Assembly (NCBI RefSeq): GCF_900113045.1
Contig: NZ_FONY01000006.1
Location: 1-64,000 of the forward strand
DNA length: 64,000 nt
Direction: 5' to 3'
Origin: Thermoflexibacter ruber
Lineage (GTDB): Bacteria; Bacteroidota; Bacteroidia; Cytophagales; Thermoflexibacteraceae
Shown: positions 8,158 through 16,755 of the stretch, piece after piece
How positions within the stretch are numbered: position 1 is the first letter of the stretch
Layout: each line of letters begins with the position of its first letter
Program-made: the position numbers and the translations under genes
Notes under the pieces: model-generated
What the model was told of the DNA's origin: nothing
What the model saw: only the letters and a program-made list of their open reading frames with translations
The model's database searches: none

Positions 8158-8176
8158 TACTTGGTATTACAAGGTA
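8158..8176. promoter_or_regulatory. Imperfect-palindrome operator, probable PadR autoregulatory site (copy 2)
   Basis: TACTTGGTATTACAAGGTA differs from the copy at 7588-7606 only in the central base. TTG at 8161-8163 with TAATTTAT at 8183-8190 (19-base spacing) forms a weak Bacteroidota promoter arranged the same way as at copy 1. The site stands 151 bases before padR. Autoregulation by PadR is inferred. Confidence 0.5.
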
Positions 8177-8215
8177 CTTTAATAATTTATATAAAAACTT
8201 AAACTTCTTACTTTC

Positions 8216-8317
8216 ATGGAAAATTTACTTCATAGGCAAGTTACTGCCAAAGAGGCTAAGAGCCATAGCGTGATTTTGAAAAAATCATTTTTAATCAGGT
8301 TACTCAACCATTTTTAA
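8216..8317 (+). CDS. Possible small protein (33 residues) upstream of padR
   Basis: ATG at 8216 opens a 33-codon frame closed by TAA at 8315-8317, nine bases before the padR ATG. The peptide begins MENLLHRQVTAKEAKSH and is basic overall with a hydrophobic tail (FLIRLLNHF). It starts about 26 bases after the likely -7 element, so it would be the first frame on the padR-pspC transcript. It may be a leader peptide, a real small protein or chance. No homologue is known to me. Confidence 0.25.
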   Translation: MENLLHRQVTAKEAKSHSVILKKSFLIRLLNHF

Positions 8318-8326
8318 GAAAAGACT

Positions 8327-8656
8327 ATGAACTTGGAAAATACACAGGTACAAATGCGAAAAGGAGTATTAGAATTTTGTATATTGAGCATTATTGCCAG
8401 AGGGGAGGTATATGCCTCTGATATGCTTGAGGAACTGACGAATGCTAAGATCATGGTAGTAGAAGGAACACTTTACCCTTTGCTTACTCGCCTAAGAAAA
8501 GCAGGTCTGGTGGATTATAAATGGGTAGAATCTATCTCTGGACCTCCACGAAAATATTATACTCTTACGGACAAAGGAAATCAGTTTTTACAAGGGCTTA
8601 GAAGCACTTGGAATGAGTTGGTAACATCTACTAATACTATCGTCAATCACGTATAA
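8327..8656 (+). CDS. PadR family transcriptional regulator
   Basis: A 109-residue protein with the PadR winged-helix pattern. The recognition-helix region is EFCILSIIARGEVYASDMLEEL and the wing follows with EGTLYPLLTRLRKAGLVDY and PPRKYYTLTDKGNQFL. PadR proteins bind DNA as dimers, mostly as repressors of envelope-stress, detoxification or transport genes. It is followed after 30 bases by the PspC-domain gene, a common pairing in Bacteroidota. It probably binds the 19-bp dyads at 7588 and 8158. Confidence 0.93.
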   Translation: MNLENTQVQMRKGVLEFCILSIIARGEVYASDMLEELTNAKIMVVEGTLYPLLTRLRKAGLVDYKWVESISGPPRKYYTLTDKGNQFLQGLRSTWNELVTSTNTIVNHV

Positions 8657-8686
8657 AAACCACAAACTTTGAATTACACGAGTGTT

Positions 8687-11188
8687 ATGAAAAAAAATAT
8701 AAGCATCAATATAAGCGGTATCATTTTTCACATCGAGGAAGATGGGTATGACAAGTTAAAAAGTTATTTGAGCAGTATTCATCAATATTTTTCTACTTAT
8801 GAGGAGAGTGAGGAGATTATTGCTGACATAGAAAATCGCATTGCGGAGATTTTTCTTTCTAAATTAGGGCAACATAAACAGGTAATTACAGTAGAAGATG
8901 TGCAGGAACTGATAGCCACTATGGGTACGGTAGATGATTTTGAGGTAATGGAAGGTGAAAGCAAGCAACAAAAGCAAAAACAGCATGCTAATTATCAGAG
9001 TGATTTTGCTTTTGAGGAGAGTAGCTTTCATTACTCCCACGAGGAGGGTGCGACAGAGGGTGGGCAAACAAATGAGAAAAAGAAGCTATACCGCGACCTA
9101 AAACGCAAGTTGATTGCTGGTGTAGCCTCAGGCATTGCTCATTATTTTAGTATTGACCCTCTTTGGATTCGTTTGATTTTTGCTGCGACTTTTTTAGGTG
9201 TATTTGGGGCAGAGATTATTCCTACTATCGCCCTCATTACCTACATTGCTTTGTGGATAGTTACGCCTGTGTCTGACAACCTGCCCGAGGATACAAAAAT
9301 CAAAAAACTATTCCGCAATCCAGATAAGCGTATCTTAGGAGGGGTAGCAAGTGGCTTAGCAGCATACTTTGGGGCAGATGAAACTATCATTCGCTTGCTT
9401 TTTGTATTAGGGATTCCTTTGGGGGGAACAGGCTTTATCATATACCTGATTTTGTGGGCAATTACCCCAGAAGCAAAGACCCTGACCGAAAAAATGCAAA
9501 TGGAAGGAGAACCTGTTACCCTTTCTAATATAGAGAAAAAGATTAAGGAAAGTTTTAATATAAGCGAAGACGATGAGGAAAATATTTTTGCCAAAATCTT
9601 AGTTTTCCCTTTCCAAATTATCGCTAAGATTTTTAATTTCCTGACAGAAAACTTCAAGCCCTTAGGTAATTTTATCTTTGAAACTATTAGGGTATTGGCA
9701 GGGAGCGTTCTGACGATGAGTTCTTTTGCCATAGTGTTAGGTTTGCTTATCTTCTTAGCCATGTTCTTAGGATTATTTTCTGTACCTGCGGCAAGCCACG
9801 CTTCTATAGATGGTATTCCACTCAGTTTAGTTAGGCAAAGTGTTCCCTTAGGTGGTTTGGTAGCACTTGTTTTTATTTTACTTATTCCCTTCCTCACCTT
9901 AGGCATTACGGGGGTATCTTTGATTGCCAGACGCAAAGTAGTAAGCACGGCAGCGGCTTGGACTTTATTTAGTATATGGGTATTAGGTTTGTTAGGGGCG
10001 GCGGCGACTATTCCTCCCTTTGTGCAGTCTTTCCAAGTAGAAGGTAACTATAAAGAGATTAAGACTTACAAAGCAGATGCTCCTCTTATTACGCTTGGCT
10101 TAGAAGATACCAAGGAAGGTTTGAACTTAGTAAAATTAACACTTAGAGGATACGAAGGCAAGGAGATGAAGTTGGTGCAAAAGGTAGAGGCTCGTGGAGC
10201 AAGCCAAGAAGATGCTAACAAAAATGCACAAACAGTGATTTATAATATAAAAGATAAAGGCGATTCTCTACTTTTTGATAAAACTTTCTTTCTCAAAGAA
10301 AATGCAGCTTTTAGGGCGCAAAATGTAAGCATGGAACTTTTTATTCCTTACGGCAAAGAGTTTGCGATGCAAGAAGATTTAGGAGAAATCCTACGTCATA
10401 CCCTGCACCCATTTGGTTATGGGAGGCAGGAGTTGAAAAAGGAGCATCGCTGGACTTTTGATGAAAACGGACTAAAATGCTTGAACTGTCCTGAAAAAGT
10501 AATGGAAAAGCAAGAGGAGATAGATGAAGAACAAGATGAAAGTAGTGAAAACGAAAGTGGAGAAATATTTACCCAAGAAATCAAGGACTTCAAAGGTTTT
10601 AAGAAAATAGAAGTCAGAGATAACTTGGAAGTGGAAATAGAAGGAGGGAAAGATTTTTCCATAGTACTTGACGGTGAAGACAAGATAATCAAAGATATAA
10701 AAATAACACAAGATGGCGAGGAGTTAAAGATAGGTTTTAAGACAAGTTCCAATCAAGTAAAAAAATGGCTCAGATATAAGGCAAAAATTTATATAAGTAT
10801 GCCCTCCATGAGTAGCCTTTCTCTCAAAAGCTCATCTAACGCTACCTTAAATGGATTCAAAGAAAAAGAAATGAACATTACGCTCGCTGACCGCTCAGAG
10901 TGCGAGGTAAATGCGGAGATAGCTAAGTTGAACGTAGTAGCCAAAGACCGCTCAGAAATTGATGTGGCAGGCAAAGGAGAGTATTTATCTATTTTTGCCA
11001 GCGATAGAGCCGAGATAGATGCTTTTGATTACGAAGCCCAAAGAGTCAATGTGAAAGCCAATGACAAAAGTAATGTGAGAGTATTTGCCTCAGAAACTAT
11101 CTATATGGATGCCAAAGATAAGGGAGGTGTAGTATATAAAGGCAAACCAAAGGTGGTGAACAACAAAGGTAATCATGGGATAGAATAA
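8687..11188 (+). CDS. Membrane protein with two PspC domains and C-terminal GIN (DUF2807-like) domain
   Basis: An 833-residue protein. The N-terminal 95 residues form the conserved helical domain often found in Bacteroidota PspC proteins (INISGIIFHIEEDGYDKL). Two PspC modules follow near 125-190 and 195-255, each with KRxIxGVASG and a hydrophobic hairpin. Several membrane segments occupy about 325-440. A periplasmic acidic linker leads to a right-handed beta-helical GIN/DUF2807-like domain from about 590 to the end, with repeating ADRSE and AKDRSE phrases. PspC proteins sense or respond to membrane stress. The ATG at 8687 is preferred over an in-frame TTG at 8669. It forms an operon with padR. 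Confidence 0.9.
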   Translation: MKKNISINISGIIFHIEEDGYDKLKSYLSSIHQYFSTYEESEEIIADIENRIAEIFLSKLGQHKQVITVEDVQELIATMGTVDDFEVMEGESKQQKQKQHANYQSDFAFEESSFHYSHEEGATEGGQTNEKKKLYRDLKRKLIAGVASGIAHYFSIDPLWIRLIFAATFLGVFGAEIIPTIALITYIALWIVTPVSDNLPEDTKIKKLFRNPDKRILGGVASGLAAYFGADETIIRLLFVLGIPLGGTGFIIYLILWAITPEAKTLTEKMQMEGEPVTLSNIEKKIKESFNISEDDEENIFAKILVFPFQIIAKIFNFLTENFKPLGNFIFETIRVLAGSVLTMSSFAIVLGLLIFLAMFLGLFSVPAASHASIDGIPLSLVRQSVPLGGLVALVFILLIPFLTLGITGVSLIARRKVVSTAAAWTLFSIWVLGLLGAAATIPPFVQSFQVEGNYKEIKTYKADAPLITLGLEDTKEGLNLVKLTLRGYEGKEMKLVQKVEARGASQEDANKNAQTVIYNIKDKGDSLLFDKTFFLKENAAFRAQNVSMELFIPYGKEFAMQEDLGEILRHTLHPFGYGRQELKKEHRWTFDENGLKCLNCPEKVMEKQEEIDEEQDESSENESGEIFTQEIKDFKGFKKIEVRDNLEVEIEGGKDFSIVLDGEDKIIKDIKITQDGEELKIGFKTSSNQVKKWLRYKAKIYISMPSMSSLSLKSSSNATLNGFKEKEMNITLADRSECEVNAEIAKLNVVAKDRSEIDVAGKGEYLSIFASDRAEIDAFDYEAQRVNVKANDKSNVRVFASETIYMDAKDKGGVVYKGKPKVVNNKGNHGIE

Positions 11189-11202
11189 CGCTTTTTAGTC
11201 TA

Positions 11203-11227
11203 TGTTAGAGGTCATAATATTCTAACA
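11203..11227. terminator. Weak inverted repeat between convergent genes
   Basis: TGTTAGA at 11203-11209 pairs with TCTAACA at 11221-11227 across an 11-base loop, between the ends of the PspC and glycosyltransferase genes. There is no clear T-run, so termination is only a suggestion from position. Confidence 0.25.
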
Positions 11228-11257
11228 GGACGTCAAAAGTACATAGTTTGCGAAGAA

Positions 11258-12031
11258 TTACTTAAAATTCTTCAGACTCATCAAACCCTCAAAAAGGTGG
11301 GTAGGAAGCAACTTTTCTGTCCACATCACAAACTTTGCATAAAGGATTTGTTTTTGATAATACTTTTTTGACTGGGGGTAAGTCTGACTTGCAATACTTT
11401 GACATTCTTTTAGGTAATTGATTTTGTGCTTTGTAGAAGTACCGCCTGCTTTGAACTCGGCAATAAAAAGGTCGATATGCTGGAATATTCTTCCTGCTTG
11501 ATAAAAATGAAAGAGTTGTTCGTAATCGCAGGCAAATCGGAAGCTGGTATCGTACAAATGCGTTTTAGCTAAGTCTGTTTTGATGAATGTACTTTGGTGA
11601 TTAAGCAACATACCTTTGTATAAATCCTTTAAAACTTTGGGAGTATATTTAGGTTTGAGGTAATTTTCAAAACTGATGACATAATTCCCATAAAGGATTT
11701 CTGAGGATTCTTTGGCATACTGAAATACCTGCTCTACAATTTTAGGGCTTGTAAACGTATCTCCTGCATTCATAAAGTTAATCCATTCCCCTTGTGCTAT
11801 TTGTATGCCCTTGTTCATGGCATCGTAAATGCCTCTGTCGGGTTCGCTTACCCAGTGCGTAATGTATTTTTCATATTTCTTAATGATTTCTGTTGTATGG
11901 TCTTGGGATTTGCCATCTATGATAATATACTCTATTTGAGGAAAATAAGATTGGGTAATGATGCTTTGAATGGTTTTTTCCAATACCTGAGCGGCATTAT
12001 AAGTTACAGTAACGATGCTTAGTTTCTTCAT
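11258..12031 (-). CDS. Family 2 glycosyltransferase
   Basis: A 257-residue GT-A fold enzyme. The start MKKLSIVTVTYNAAQVLEKT is the classic GT2 nucleotide-binding beginning, followed by YIIIDGKSQDHTTEII, VSEPDRGIYDAMNKGI and the NFMNAGDTF segment in the DxD region. It resembles colanic-acid WcaA/WcaE-like transferases. It would add a sugar from a nucleotide donor to a surface polysaccharide or glycolipid; the acceptor is unknown. No signal or membrane segment is visible. It stands alone, divergent from the omega-amidase gene, with 45 bases between start codons. Confidence 0.9.
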   Translation of the reverse strand: MKKLSIVTVTYNAAQVLEKTIQSIITQSYFPQIEYIIIDGKSQDHTTEIIKKYEKYITHWVSEPDRGIYDAMNKGIQIAQGEWINFMNAGDTFTSPKIVEQVFQYAKESSEILYGNYVISFENYLKPKYTPKVLKDLYKGMLLNHQSTFIKTDLAKTHLYDTSFRFACDYEQLFHFYQAGRIFQHIDLFIAEFKAGGTSTKHKINYLKECQSIASQTYPQSKKYYQKQILYAKFVMWTEKLLPTHLFEGLMSLKNFK

Positions 12032-12042
12032 TTGAAATCTCC

Positions 12043-12050
12043 TATATTTG
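12043..12050 (+). promoter_or_regulatory. -7 promoter element of the omega-amidase gene
   Basis: TATATTTG is a perfect TAnnTTTG match 27 bases before the ATG at 12077. It lies in the short gap between divergent genes. No good -33 box is visible. Confidence 0.45.
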
Positions 12051-12076
12051 CAAAAATACGTAACCTTAGTAAGAAA

Positions 12077-12877
12077 ATGAACAAAATTCCCACAGAAGAA
12101 ATCTCTATCACACTGATACAGTCTGAACTACATTGGGAAAATATCCCAGCTAACTTAGCAATGTTTGAGGAAAAAATCTGGCAGATAAGTAGGAATACTG
12201 ACCTCATCGTCCTACCAGAGATGTTCAGCACAGGCTTTACTATGAATGTCAAAGACTTAGCAGAGCCTATGAACTTGACTACTTTCAAATGGATAAAACA
12301 ACAAGCCGCACAAACGAAGGCTGTCGTTACAGGCAGTTACATCGTCAAAGAAAAAGACCAATATTTTAATCGCTTGCTTTGGATGCAACCTGACGGGAAT
12401 TTTACTTTTTATGACAAGCGGCACCTCTTCCGTATGGCTGGTGAGCATCAATATTATGCTATGGGGCAGAGCTTAGTAATCAATCAGTGGAAAGGTTGGA
12501 ACTTTTGTGGCTTGATTTGCTATGACTTGCGATTTCCTGTGTGGAGTAGGAACGCACCAACTTTAAAATATGACTGCTTATATTATGTAGCCAATTGGCC
12601 GCAGCCAAGAGCCAATGCTTGGAATACCTTATTGAGGGCAAGAGCCATAGAAAATCTCTCTTACGTAATAGGGGTGAATAGGGTAGGGCAGGACGGCAAT
12701 GGCATCGCTTACACAGGAGAGTCGGCAATAATAGATGCCAAAGGCAATGAACTTTTCTATCAAAAAGATATACCTACAATAGCTACCATAACGCTCAAAT
12801 ACAGCGAATTATCTACTTTCAGAGAAAAATTCCCAGCTTACTTAGATGCAGATAATTATGAATTGCTTTTGAAGTAA
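12077..12877 (+). CDS. Nitrilase-superfamily amidohydrolase, YafV-like omega-amidase
   Basis: A 266-residue enzyme with the Glu-Lys-Cys triad of the carbon-nitrogen hydrolase family. Glu48 is in VLPEMFSTGF, Lys114 in FYDKRHLF and Cys148 in GLICYDLRFPVW. These contexts match the YafV/Nit2 group, which hydrolyses alpha-ketoglutaramate and alpha-ketosuccinamate in the methionine salvage and transamination cycle. The ATG at 12077 is preferred because the upstream in-frame extension from 12032 would run through the promoter. The protein is cytoplasmic and has no obvious operon partner. Confidence 0.9.
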   Translation: MNKIPTEEISITLIQSELHWENIPANLAMFEEKIWQISRNTDLIVLPEMFSTGFTMNVKDLAEPMNLTTFKWIKQQAAQTKAVVTGSYIVKEKDQYFNRLLWMQPDGNFTFYDKRHLFRMAGEHQYYAMGQSLVINQWKGWNFCGLICYDLRFPVWSRNAPTLKYDCLYYVANWPQPRANAWNTLLRARAIENLSYVIGVNRVGQDGNGIAYTGESAIIDAKGNELFYQKDIPTIATITLKYSELSTFREKFPAYLDADNYELLLK

Positions 12878-13056
12878 CTAAAAGTGTTCGGTCTATTTAT
12901 CAAAATTTTTTGAAATGATTTTAAAAAATTTGTAAAAAAACATTTTTTCTTATTAATTTAATATAAATCTTTCTGCCAAAAATTTATTTTTTAAACTTTT
13001 CTATTGATTTTCAATATTTTATCGTATAATTTACTAAATCTAAAAATTGTTAGCCT

Positions 13057-13518
13057 ATGAACTTCACTCCAAGAAAAGCAGAAGACGAGAGTAAAACTGC
13101 AAAACTGATTAAATATGAATCTGTGACCAAATACATGGCGAAGGACTTAATCACATTTAGACCTGAGCAAGATATTTACGAAGCTATAGACCTAATGCTC
13201 AAGCACAAGATTTCTGGCGCACCTGTACTTGACAACAATGGCAAACTTATCGGTTTGCTTTCTGAGAAAGACTGTTTGAGAGTGATGATTTCGAGTGCCT
13301 ATCACAACGAACCGGTAGGAATTAGGTGTGTAGCTGATTATATGACCGTCAATGTAGCTACTATTACCCCAGACAAAGACGTACTTGATGTTGCCAATAT
13401 GTTTCTTAGCTCCAATTACAGGCGATTCCCAGTAGTAGAAAATGGTAAACTGCTTGGGCAGGTAAGCCGTAGAGATATTCTCAGAGCCGCCAAAGACTTG
13501 AAAGCAAGTACATGGTAA
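13057..13518 (+). CDS. Tandem CBS-domain protein
   Basis: A 153-residue cytoplasmic protein made of one Bateman module. CBS1 spans about residues 25-80 (VTKYMAKDLITFRPEQDI, ISGAPVLDNNGKLIGLLS) and CBS2 about 88-150 (VADYMTVNVATITPDKDV, YRRFPVVENGKLLGQVSRRDILRA). Such modules bind adenosyl ligands (AMP, ATP, SAM) and usually regulate a partner, which is not evident here. A strong terminator follows the gene. The 179 bases before it are extremely AT-rich with long A and T runs and show no other gene. Confidence 0.9.
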   Translation: MNFTPRKAEDESKTAKLIKYESVTKYMAKDLITFRPEQDIYEAIDLMLKHKISGAPVLDNNGKLIGLLSEKDCLRVMISSAYHNEPVGIRCVADYMTVNVATITPDKDVLDVANMFLSSNYRRFPVVENGKLLGQVSRRDILRAAKDLKASTW

Positions 13519-13544
13519 ATGGCTTTCAATCAAATCTATCAATC

Positions 13545-13578
13545 AATTCCACTTTTAATAATAAAGTGGAATTTTTTA
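13545..13578 (+). terminator. Rho-independent terminator after the CBS gene
   Basis: AATTCCACTTT (13545-13555) pairs perfectly with AAAGTGGAATT (13563-13573) around a 7-base loop and is followed by a T-run. It ends the CBS transcript and separates it from the DUF3592 gene. Confidence 0.75.
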
Positions 13579-13623
13579 TCAAAAATTTATCCATTTTCCC
13601 ATTTAATCCAAACTTTATTTATT

Positions 13624-14067
13624 ATGTCAGGAAATAGCGACAAAGCTTTTTTATTGCTTTTTGGAGGAATATTTGGTGGCGTTGGTTTGTTATTACTCTC
13701 CTTAGCTATCTACTTTTTTTATGATACTATTCAAGCCCAAAAAAGTGCTTTTAGAGTGAAAGGGACTGTGGTAGAAATGCAAAGGTCGCGAGGGAGCAAG
13801 GGAGGGAGTGTTTATACTCCCGTAGTAGAGTTTCAACTCAATAACCAGACCGTTCAAATCTATGGCTCGGTAGCAAGTAACCCTCCTGCATTTGACAAGG
13901 GGGAAGTTGTAGATGTAATAGTAAACCTGAACAATCCGCAAGAATCTCGTATTGATAGCTTTATGGAAAATTGGTTTGGGGCATTAATATTAGGATTTAT
14001 GGGAAGTATATTTTCTGCCGTAGGTGGAGGTATTTTCTATCAAGGCATGAAAAGTTGGAAAAGGTAA
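13624..14067 (+). CDS. DUF3592-like membrane protein
   Basis: A 147-residue protein with hydrophobic segments near residues 8-33 and 110-135. The beta-rich loop between them (AFRVKGTVVEMQRSRGSK, YTPVVEFQLNNQTVQIYGS, KGEVVDVIVNLNNPQESRID) is typical of the DUF3592 family. No function is established for the family. The ATG at 13624 follows the terminator of the CBS gene; an in-frame ATG at 13519 lies before that terminator and is rejected. Confidence 0.75.
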   Translation: MSGNSDKAFLLLFGGIFGGVGLLLLSLAIYFFYDTIQAQKSAFRVKGTVVEMQRSRGSKGGSVYTPVVEFQLNNQTVQIYGSVASNPPAFDKGEVVDVIVNLNNPQESRIDSFMENWFGALILGFMGSIFSAVGGGIFYQGMKSWKR

Positions 14068-14140
14068 ACAAAAATATTAGCTATATCTTATTCTTTATAT
14101 GCTAAAAATTTGTCAAATTTGAATTATAAAAATTGTTGAT

Positions 14141-15775
14141 ATGCTTAGAACACGTTTAGGCATTCGTGGAAAAATTTTGCTTGGCTTTGTTGCATTAATC
14201 ATATTTTTTATCATTAATGTTATTTTTATCTTTCGTACTATCAACAACTCTCGTGAGATAGTTACAGGACTTTTTGAGGACAAAGACCAGTCTGTTATTT
14301 TGCTCAATGACTTCAAAGACTTAGTACTGCGCTCTAAAATGTACACACTCAACTGGGTATTCCAACGCAAAGATGAGGAAGGCAAAACCATATTGAAAGA
14401 GATTCATACCGAAGAATATCCCGTAATGAAAGCCAATTTCGAAAAGTATGCCGATATTTGGGGAAGTAAGGAACAGTACAACGAAATTAGCAAGATTCTG
14501 CTCAACTTTGAATTTCTCAAAGACAGCCAAGAGGACATTATGAAAAAGTTGGCGAGTTTTTCAGATTACGATGACTTTGTCATCAAATCGGAAGCAGAAG
14601 ACATTTTAGAAACCTCTGTTATCCCCCAATCTAACAAAATTCTTGCTCAGATAGACCAACTGCTCCAACTTAAAAAGCAAGAAAAACAGATTGCTCGTCA
14701 GAATATTTTGAACTCTTTTGATAATCTTTCCACAGGGCTAATTTTTTCTTTGGGGATAGTTGTGTTGATAGGTTTAGGTATGTCCTTTTTTGCGGCTAAT
14801 AAGATTACTCAACCAATCCAAAACCTCAAAGTCTTGATAGATGCTTTAGGCAGAGGAGAACAGCCCAAACTGGTCGAGAAAATTTCTAATGATGAAATCG
14901 GCGACATGAGCAAATCTGTCAATCAACTTATCACAGGCTTAAATGCTACTTCGCAGTTTGCCGAGGACATTGGGCGAGGCAATTTTGACTCATCTTTTAC
15001 TCCCCTAAGTGCCAGAGATGTTTTGGGGAATGCACTGATGGAAATGCGTGATAACCTCAAAAAAGTGGCAGAAGAAGATAAAAAACGCTACTGGGCAAAT
15101 GAGGGAAATGCCTTGTTTAGTGATATGCTGAGGCGTTACAACACTTCTGTCAATGAATTAGCCAATCATTTGATGGCTGCTTTGGTCAAATTTGTAAGAG
15201 CAAACCAAGGTAGCTTTTTCATTGTCAATGATGACCTTAAAGATGACATACACTTACAACTTATTTCATGTTACGCTTGGAACAAGCAAAAGTTCATCAA
15301 GAAACGTGTGGACTTGGGTGAGGGTTCGGTAGGGCAAGCATGGATTGAAAAAGATGTCATTTTCCTAACAGATATTCCTAATAACTACATTCAAATCACC
15401 TCTGGTCTGGGGGAGAGCAATCCTCGCTGTATTATGATACTTCCTCTGATTTTTAATGATGAGGTTTTTGGGGTCATTGAATTAGCCTCTTTTAATGTTT
15501 TTGAAAAACATGAAATTGATTTTTTAAAGAAATTAGCAGAAAATATTGCTTCCTCTGTTTCTATCATTAAAAACAATGAACGAACCAAACATCTACTCAC
15601 CGAATCCCAACTGATGTCAGAGCAACTTCGCACCCAAGAAGAAGAAATGCGACAAAACTTAGAGGAACTAATGGCTGTTCAGGACGAACTCCAAAGAAAA
15701 GTGAAAGATTATGAGCAGGAACTTAATGAGTACAAAATTAGGCATGCTAAGGGAAATGGAGTAATGGCAGGATAA
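14141..15775 (+). CDS. Membrane HAMP-GAF sensor with C-terminal coiled coil, no catalytic output
   Basis: A 544-residue protein. Transmembrane segment 1 is near residues 10-30, followed by a periplasmic helical domain, transmembrane segment 2 near 194-214 and a HAMP linker (NKITQPIQNLKVLIDALG). A GAF domain covers about 340-480 (VKFVRANQGSFFIVND, LGEGSVGQAWIEKDVIFL, ASFNVFEKHEIDFLKKLAENIA). It ends in a coiled coil with the phrase RTQEEEMRQNLEELMAVQDEL, which in other Cytophagales sensors usually leads into a PAS or kinase module. Here nothing follows. A close paralogue lies at 48670-50505. Role inferred: a chemoreceptor-like or scaffold sensor acting through a partner. Confidence 0.87.
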   Translation: MLRTRLGIRGKILLGFVALIIFFIINVIFIFRTINNSREIVTGLFEDKDQSVILLNDFKDLVLRSKMYTLNWVFQRKDEEGKTILKEIHTEEYPVMKANFEKYADIWGSKEQYNEISKILLNFEFLKDSQEDIMKKLASFSDYDDFVIKSEAEDILETSVIPQSNKILAQIDQLLQLKKQEKQIARQNILNSFDNLSTGLIFSLGIVVLIGLGMSFFAANKITQPIQNLKVLIDALGRGEQPKLVEKISNDEIGDMSKSVNQLITGLNATSQFAEDIGRGNFDSSFTPLSARDVLGNALMEMRDNLKKVAEEDKKRYWANEGNALFSDMLRRYNTSVNELANHLMAALVKFVRANQGSFFIVNDDLKDDIHLQLISCYAWNKQKFIKKRVDLGEGSVGQAWIEKDVIFLTDIPNNYIQITSGLGESNPRCIMILPLIFNDEVFGVIELASFNVFEKHEIDFLKKLAENIASSVSIIKNNERTKHLLTESQLMSEQLRTQEEEMRQNLEELMAVQDELQRKVKDYEQELNEYKIRHAKGNGVMAG

Positions 15776-15822
15776 CCCAAATATTTATATCGTATTCATC
15801 AATAAATCAAAAAACTAAAACT

Positions 15823-16380
15823 ATGGCAAATCAAATTTTAATTGTTACAGGCGATGGAGGAGAAAGTTATGAGGCGTGGTATGCTTACCACCGTTTTTTA
15901 GAGGCAGGCGACAGACCTGTTATCGCTGCACCCTCTAAGCGTAGGCTGCACTTAGTCATGCACGACTTTGAGGAAGGCTGGGATACCTATGTAGAGCGAC
16001 AAGGCTACGGCATGGAGTCCCAAGTAACAATAGATGAAGTCAAAGAAAGCGACTATGATGCTGTCCTGATTTTGGGAGGACGCGCTCCTGAGTACTTGCG
16101 TCATAACACTAAACTTCTCGACTTAGTGCAGCAGTTTCATCAAAAAGGCAAATGGGTATGGGCTATTTGTCATGGTATTCAGGTACTTATCAATGCAGGA
16201 CTCGCTGATGGGAACTGTCTTACTTGTTACGAACACGTCAGGTCTGAGGTGGAGCGAAATGGAGGTACTTACAGCACTTTGGAGGCGGTCAGAGATAAAA
16301 ATATAGTTACTGCCCAAACTTGGCAATCTCACCCTGACTTTTACAGAGAAGTTTTCAAATGTTTGGCAGAAAAAAAATAA
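15823..16380 (+). CDS. DJ-1/PfpI family protein
   Basis: A 185-residue protein of the class I glutamine amidotransferase-like fold. The nucleophile elbow is WAICHGIQ, with Cys116 and His117, and the DYDAVLILGGRAPEYLR strand-loop is typical of the PfpI branch. Members act as proteases, glyoxalases or protein deglycases, and the activity cannot be assigned from sequence. It is the first gene of a tight run with the TMEM220-like gene (6-base gap) and the class V aminotransferase (6-base gap), probably one operon. Confidence 0.9.
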   Translation: MANQILIVTGDGGESYEAWYAYHRFLEAGDRPVIAAPSKRRLHLVMHDFEEGWDTYVERQGYGMESQVTIDEVKESDYDAVLILGGRAPEYLRHNTKLLDLVQQFHQKGKWVWAICHGIQVLINAGLADGNCLTCYEHVRSEVERNGGTYSTLEAVRDKNIVTAQTWQSHPDFYREVFKCLAEKK

Positions 16381-16386
16381 CAGAAT

Positions 16387-16749
16387 ATGGTCAAAAGAAT
16401 CATTAGCCTTGTTTTAGCCCTTTTATTTGCCCTATTTGCCTATTTTCAGTTCAACGACCCTGACCCTGCTATCTGGGTAAGTATTTACGGATACGTGGCA
16501 GTTATCGGTTTTTTGGCTTTCATGCAAAAGTTTTACAAAATACCTACGCTGATAGGCATACTCATTTGCGGATCAGGTATGTTATATCTACTTCCAAGTG
16601 TATATGATTGGCTTTCCAATCATTCAGATGTTAGCTTGCTGTACGGCATGGCACCCGATAAGCCCTACATAGAAGAATCTCGTGAGTGTGGTGGCTTGTT
16701 TATCGCCTTATTAGGTATGGTCTATTTTTATTTTCAAGGGAAGAATTGA
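16387..16749 (+). CDS. TMEM220-like small membrane protein
   Basis: A 120-residue protein with about four hydrophobic segments. The phrase FQFNDPDPAIWVSIYGYVAV matches the signature of the transmembrane 220 family, which exists in bacteria and animals and has no defined biochemical role. It sits between the DJ-1 and aminotransferase genes with 6-base gaps on each side. Confidence 0.75.
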   Translation: MVKRIISLVLALLFALFAYFQFNDPDPAIWVSIYGYVAVIGFLAFMQKFYKIPTLIGILICGSGMLYLLPSVYDWLSNHSDVSLLYGMAPDKPYIEESRECGGLFIALLGMVYFYFQGKN

Positions 16750-16755
16750 TAAAGT

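Noticed and set aside
9241-9948. 235-codon open frame on the minus strand inside the PspC gene
   Set aside because: Antisense shadow of a well-supported gene; composition is rich in Ser, Lys and Thr without domain features.
13519-13623. ATG right after the CBS gene as start of the DUF3592 protein
   Set aside because: It would place a strong terminator inside the coding sequence and adds residues not typical of the family.
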